Source: Herbaspirillum sp.
GTDB taxonomy: Bacteria; Pseudomonadota; Gammaproteobacteria; Burkholderiales; Burkholderiaceae_D
Direction: 5' to 3'
Assembly: GCA_028291765.1 (NCBI GenBank)
Contig: JAQGNR010000025.1
Span: 1 to 43,371 of the forward strand
DNA length: 43,371 nt
Positions 39,120 to 43,371 of the stretch are shown here, one piece after another. Under the pieces are notes generated by a model. That model worked only from the letters and a program-made list of their open reading frames with translations, did no database searches and had not been told where the DNA came from. The translations under genes were made by a program, and so were the position numbers. The first letter of the stretch is position 1, and each line of letters starts with the position of its first letter.

Positions 39120-42100
39120 ATGGCAAATTTTTTCATCGATCGCCCAATTTTTGCGTGGGTGATCGCCATCATTCTGATGCTGGCCGGTCTGGCGTCGGTT
39201 TTCTACTTGCCCGTAGCGCAATATCCAACCATTGCGCCGCCGGCCATTCAGATCAGCGCCACCTATCCAGGCGCATCGGCCGCCACGGTTGAAAACACGG
39301 TCACGCAAGTGATCGAACAGCAAATGAGCGGTCTCGATCATCTGCAGTATCTCTCTTCAACTAGCGACGATTCCGGCACTGCCACCATCACGCTGACATT
39401 CGCCGCCGGCACCAACCCCGATGTCGCCCAGGTGCAGGTGCAAAACAAGCTGCAGCTCGCAACGCCACTGCTGCCGCAAGTCGTGCAGCAGAACGGCACC
39501 AGGGTCACCAAATCGAGCAGCAGTTTCCTGTTGTTCATGGCGTTTACTTCCAGCGACCCCAGGATGGGCCGGAATGACCTGACCAACTACGTGGCGTCCA
39601 AAGTCCAGGATCCGATCAGCCGGGTCGACGGGGTCGGTGTGGTGCAGTTGTTCGGTTCGCAATACGCGATGCGGATCTGGCTCGATGCGTCCAAGCTGAA
39701 CAACTACGGCCTGACGCCGGTCGACGTCACGAGCGCAATCGGCGCACAGAACGTGCAGGTGGCCGGCGGTGCGCTCGGTGGTGCGCCGTCGCTTCCAGGC
39801 CAGATGCTGCAGGCGACCATTACCGAAGCAACGCTGCTGCGCACACCCGAGCAATTCGGCAACATCCTGCTCAAGGTCAATGCCGACGGTTCGCAAGTCC
39901 GGATCAAGGATGTCGCAAGCGTCGAACTCGGCGCCGAAAACTATAACTACGACACCAAGTACAACGGCCAGCCCACCGCCGGTTTCGGTGTACAGCTCGC
40001 CACCGGCGCCAACGCGCTGGACACCGCAAAAGCGGTCCGTGCCAAGATCGACCAACTGTCGAAATATTTTCCGGCCGGCATGTCAGTGCAGTATCCCTAT
40101 GACACCACCCCGTTCGTCAAGCTGTCCATTGAAGAAGTGTTCAAGACGCTGCTCGAAGGGATCGTGCTGGTGTTCTTGGTCATGTATCTGTTCCTGCAAA
40201 ACCTGCGGGCCACGCTGATTCCGACGATTGCCGTGCCGGTGGTGCTGCTGGGCACCTTCGCGATCATGTCGGCCGTCGGATTTTCGATTAACGTGCTCTC
40301 CATGTTCGGCCTGGTGCTGGCCATCGGGTTGCTGGTGGACGATGCGATCGTGGTGGTGGAGAACGTCGAGCGGGTGATGGCCGAAGAGGGCTTGTCTCCC
40401 AGAGAGGCCACCCGAAAAGCGATGGGCCAGATCACCGGCGCGCTGGTCGGCGTGGCGCTGGTGCTGTCGGCGGTGTTCGTGCCGGTGGCCTTTTCGGGCG
40501 GTTCGGTGGGGGCCATTTATCGGCAGTTTTCGCTTACGATCGTCGCCGCAATGGTGTTGTCCGTGCTGGTTGCGCTGATTCTGACGCCGGCGTTGTGCGC
40601 GACGATTCTCAAGCCCATCGAAAAGGGGCATCACGAGAAAAAGACGGGCTTCTTCGGCTGGTTCAATCGCACTTTCAGCAAGAGCCAGCAGAAGTATCAT
40701 AGCGGTGTGATCAACGTGATCCGGCATTCGGGCCGTTGGCTGATCATCTACCTGGCGGTCATTGTGGCCGTCGGTGTGCTGTTCGTGAAAATGCCCAAGT
40801 CGTTCCTGCCGGATGAAGACCAGGGCAACATGTTCGTGCTGGTGCAAGCGCCCACAGGCGCGACCCAGGAACGTACGGCCAAGGTGCTTTCAGACGTAAC
40901 TGATTACCTGCGCAATGAGGAAAAGAGCGTTGTCGATGCTGTGTTCACGATCAACGGCTTCAGCTTCGCGGCGCGTGGCCAGAACTCCGGCCTGGTGTTC
41001 GTGAAAATGAAGGATTATGCCCAGCGCCAGGCGCCCAATCAGAAGGTCGCCGCGCTGGTGGGACGGATGTTTGCGCATTTCGGGTCATACAAAGGCGCAA
41101 CGATCATCCCGGTCCAGCCGCCGTCCATTCCTGAACTCGGTACCGCGTCGGGCTTCGATCTCGAACTGCAGGATCAGGCCGGTGTAGGCCATGTGAAGTT
41201 GATGCAGGCACGCGACATGCTGCTTGCCATGGCGGCGAAGGATCCGACGCTGGCGCTGGTGCGGCCCAACGGCTTGAGCGACACGCCGGAATTCAAAGTC
41301 GACATCGATCGCGAAAAGGCAAGTGCGCTGGGCGTGACGTCAGCCAGTATCGATCAGGTCTTCTCGATTGCATGGGGCTCGTCCTACGTCGATAACTTTT
41401 TCGATACCGATAACCGGATCAAGAAGGTCTACGTGCAGGGCGCAGCGTCCTCCCGCATGGGACCGGAAGACATGAACAAATGGTACGTCCGCAATACGTC
41501 GGGCGAGATGGTGCCGTTCTCGGCCTTTGCCACCGGCAAGTGGACCTACGGTTCGCCCAAGCTTGAGCGCTACAACGGTATTTCGTCGGTCGAAATCCAG
41601 GGCGCCGCGGCGCCGGGCAAATCCACCGGGCAAGCGATGGCGGCAATCGAAGCCATCGCCGCCAAACTGCCGCCGGGCATCGGCTACGAATGGACCGGAT
41701 TGTCGGCCCAGGAACGCCAGTCAGGTTCGCAGGCGCCGATACTTTACACAATCTCGATTCTGGTCGTGTTCCTGTGTCTGGCAGCGCTCTATGAAAGCTG
41801 GTCGATCCCGTTCTCTGTGATCATGGTCGTGCCGCTCGGCATATTGGGCGCGCTGACCGCGGTGGCCTTGCGCGGACTGGAAAACGATGTGTTCTTCCAG
41901 GTCGGCTTATTGACCACCGTGGGCTTGTCGGCCAAGAATGCGATTCTGATCGTGGAGTTCGCCCGCGAATTGCACACGCAGGGCATGAGCACGATCGACG
42001 CGGCCATTGAAGCGGCGCGCCTGCGCTTGCGCCCGATTCTGATGACATCGCTTGCGTTCATTTTGGGCGTGCTGCCGCTCGCACTGAGTAACGGCGCGGG

Positions 42101-42317
42101 TTCGGCCAGCCAGCATGCCATCGGCACCGGGGTCATCGGCGGGATGCTGACGGCAACCTTCCTGGCCATTTTCATGATCCCGATGTTCTTTGTCGTGATC
42201 AGTCAATTCCGCAAGGGCAAAGGTCAGGAAAAGGGCGTGCCGGCTCCTGGCGCCGCCGGCTACATTGAAGGCCCGCACCACGGTGGCGACGCCGACGTGG
42301 TCAGGGAAGGACACTAA
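39120..42317 (+). CDS. RND multidrug efflux pump, HAE1 family (AcrB/MexB type)
   Basis: A 1065-residue inner-membrane proton antiporter. The N-terminus [20 protein letters not shown] and the porter-domain opening [20 protein letters not shown] are hallmark. TM4 contains [20 protein letters not shown] with the proton-relay Asp pair. The C-terminal half shows [18 protein letters not shown] and [20 protein letters not shown] with the relay Lys. Twelve membrane segments and two large periplasmic loops are as expected. Drug range cannot be read from sequence. It lies between the adaptor and outer-membrane genes; both are needed for efflux. Confidence 0.95.
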   Translation: MANFFIDRPIFAWVIAIILMLAGLASVFYLPVAQYPTIAPPAIQISATYPGASAATVENTVTQVIEQQMSGLDHLQYLSSTSDDSGTATITLTFAAGTNPDVAQVQVQNKLQLATPLLPQVVQQNGTRVTKSSSSFLLFMAFTSSDPRMGRNDLTNYVASKVQDPISRVDGVGVVQLFGSQYAMRIWLDASKLNNYGLTPVDVTSAIGAQNVQVAGGALGGAPSLPGQMLQATITEATLLRTPEQFGNILLKVNADGSQVRIKDVASVELGAENYNYDTKYNGQPTAGFGVQLATGANALDTAKAVRAKIDQLSKYFPAGMSVQYPYDTTPFVKLSIEEVFKTLLEGIVLVFLVMYLFLQNLRATLIPTIAVPVVLLGTFAIMSAVGFSINVLSMFGLVLAIGLLVDDAIVVVENVERVMAEEGLSPREATRKAMGQITGALVGVALVLSAVFVPVAFSGGSVGAIYRQFSLTIVAAMVLSVLVALILTPALCATILKPIEKGHHEKKTGFFGWFNRTFSKSQQKYHSGVINVIRHSGRWLIIYLAVIVAVGVLFVKMPKSFLPDEDQGNMFVLVQAPTGATQERTAKVLSDVTDYLRNEEKSVVDAVFTINGFSFAARGQNSGLVFVKMKDYAQRQAPNQKVAALVGRMFAHFGSYKGATIIPVQPPSIPELGTASGFDLELQDQAGVGHVKLMQARDMLLAMAAKDPTLALVRPNGLSDTPEFKVDIDREKASALGVTSASIDQVFSIAWGSSYVDNFFDTDNRIKKVYVQGAASSRMGPEDMNKWYVRNTSGEMVPFSAFATGKWTYGSPKLERYNGISSVEIQGAAAPGKSTGQAMAAIEAIAAKLPPGIGYEWTGLSAQERQSGSQAPILYTISILVVFLCLAALYESWSIPFSVIMVVPLGILGALTAVALRGLENDVFFQVGLLTTVGLSAKNAILIVEFARELHTQGMSTIDAAIEAARLRLRPILMTSLAFILGVLPLALSNGAGSASQHAIGTGVIGGMLTATFLAIFMIPMFFVVISQFRKGKGQEKGVPAPGAAGYIEGPHHGGDADVVREGH

Positions 42318-42318
42318 G

Positions 42319-43371
42319 ATGCGGAAACATTCCCTTCTCGCGGCAGCCGTCGCGATCCTCGCCGCAGGCTGCAGTTTGCAGCCTACCTACCAGCGCCCGG
42401 ATGCGCCCGTGAGCGCGTCGTTCCCCGTGGGCGGCGTCTATGGCAAGCATCCGGACGCCGCGCCCACCGCCACCGTCAGCGGCGGCCGCAGCGCCAAGGG
42501 CCAGGCGGCCGCCGACATAGGCTGGCGCGAGTTCTTTGCCGATCCACGGCTGCAGCGCATCGCAGAACTGGCGTTGAAGAATAATCGCGACCTGCGCGTG
42601 TCTTTGCTCAACGTGGAAGCGGCGCAGGCGCTCTATCAGATCACGCGCGCCGGATTGTTCCCATCGGTCGCCGCGGGCGTTTCCCAGGACAAGTCGCGCA
42701 CGCCGCTGGATCTCTCGCCGTCCGGCAAGACAGTCTCGAACGTGTATTCGGTCGGTCTCAGCGCATCGTGGGAGATCGACTTCTTCGGTCGGATCCGCAG
42801 CCTGAAGGATGCTGCGCTGGACCAGTACCTGGCCACAGCTGAAGCACGCAAGGCGGCGGAAATCGCCTTGTTGTCGGCAGTGGCGGATCAGTATCTGACC
42901 GTACTGTCCATTGACGATCAATTGACCGTCACCCGCGATACGCTGAAAAATGCCGAGGAATTATTCCGCATCACCAAGCTGCAGTTCGATACCGGTACCG
43001 GCAACGAACTCGCCTTGCGTCAGGCGCAGGGCGTTCTGGAGCTGGCGTCGGCCAATCTGCAGTCGCAATTGCGGCTGCAGGCACAGGCTATGAATGCGCT
43101 TGTCCTGCTGGTCGGCGAACCGCTGCCGGATGATCTGCCGCAGGGCCTGCCGCTCAACAGCCAGAACCTACTCGCCGATATTCCGGCCGGCCTGCCTTCC
43201 GATCTGCTCACGCGCCGTCCCGACATCGCTCAAGCCGAACAGATGCTACGGGCCGCGAATGCGAATATCGGGGCGGCCCGCGCTGCGTTCTTCCCGGCAA
43301 TTTCACTCACCGGCACGCTCGGCACCTTGTCGCCTACGTTTGGCGGATTGTTCGGCTCGGGATCGCACGCC
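42319..43371 (+). CDS. RND outer-membrane factor lipoprotein (NodT family), 3' end outside window
   Basis: The first 351 codons of an OprM/NodT-type channel; the frame is open to the window edge. MRKHSLLAAAVAILAAGCSL is a lipoprotein signal with Cys18, followed by PTYQRPDAPVSASFP. OEP repeats are visible: FADPRLQRIAELALKNNRDL, WEIDFFGRIRSLKDAALDQY, QYLTVLSIDDQL and the second repeat LPSDLLTRRPDIAQAEQMLR with AARAAFFPAISLTGTLG. It starts two bases past the pump stop, completing a tripartite operon. About 130 further residues are expected. Confidence 0.93.
   Translation, partial: MRKHSLLAAAVAILAAGCSLQPTYQRPDAPVSASFPVGGVYGKHPDAAPTATVSGGRSAKGQAAADIGWREFFADPRLQRIAELALKNNRDLRVSLLNVEAAQALYQITRAGLFPSVAAGVSQDKSRTPLDLSPSGKTVSNVYSVGLSASWEIDFFGRIRSLKDAALDQYLATAEARKAAEIALLSAVADQYLTVLSIDDQLTVTRDTLKNAEELFRITKLQFDTGTGNELALRQAQGVLELASANLQSQLRLQAQAMNALVLLVGEPLPDDLPQGLPLNSQNLLADIPAGLPSDLLTRRPDIAQAEQMLRAANANIGAARAAFFPAISLTGTLGTLSPTFGGLFGSGSHA

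Noticed and set aside
40083-40847. 254-codon minus-strand frame inside the RND pump gene
   Set aside because: His/Gln/Arg-rich antisense translation of conserved pump transmembrane coding sequence.

Overview
The window reads as a chromosomal segment of a betaproteobacterium, most likely an Oxalobacteraceae-type member of the Burkholderiales (Collimonas, Herminiimonas or Glaciimonas-like). This is inferred from moderately high GC, dense operons, a urtABCD urea transporter next to a transporter-kinase hybrid, hpx/atz-type ureide genes, a PEP-CTERM surface protein and long palindromic intergenic repeats. No species can be fixed from sequence alone.

Region 1 (1-9216) is nitrogen acquisition. urtA-urtB-urtC-urtD (urea ABC importer, minus strand) are divergent from an 1136-residue NCS1 permease fused to a hybrid histidine kinase, which overlaps a LuxR/NarL-type response regulator. 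The divergent intergenic region carries two near-identical 18-bp inverted repeats (7-2-7 layout), one about 75 bp upstream of each divergent gene. Between them lies a ~195-bp palindromic repeat. A related repeat with a perfect 42-bp stem lies downstream of urtD.

Region 2 (9262-24310) is an accessory island. It starts at tRNA-Gly(CCC) and ends at a 142-bp near-identical direct repeat of the 5' half of that tRNA plus its upstream flank, 14.7 kb away. Inside are: a defence-like cluster (HsdR_N-like PD-(D/E)XK protein, HEPN-type protein, SIR2-like protein, HExxH protein, secreted helical protein and small unknowns); decayed duplicates and an IS21 istA remnant; an operon for an FAD oxidoreductase plus a NitT/TauT-type ABC importer with its GntR/FCD regulator; a 3' remnant of 4-hydroxy-2-oxovalerate aldolase; and an AraC regulator divergent from an exported alpha/beta hydrolase, with an AhpD-like protein following. 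A dispersed repeat with the octamer TGTGATGG punctuates the island and recurs at 37.4 kb.

Region 3 (24203-31899) is a ureide/amide locus in decay. It holds a branched-chain-amino-acid-type ABC importer whose permease LivM and both ATPases are one 864-residue protein, LivH and a periplasmic binding protein, HpxZ, a truncated HpxW/gamma-glutamyltransferase-like gene (cut at the island edge), a polysaccharide-deacetylase-family hydrolase, an amidase reduced to its two ends, and a GntR/FCD regulator.

Region 4 (32169-43371) holds a DUF3494 ice-binding-like protein with a PEP-CTERM tail, a UvrA paralogue, a PRC-barrel protein, two small orphan genes around a shared promoter region, another copy of the island repeat, and a tripartite RND efflux operon (periplasmic adaptor, HAE1 pump, outer-membrane factor cut by the window end).
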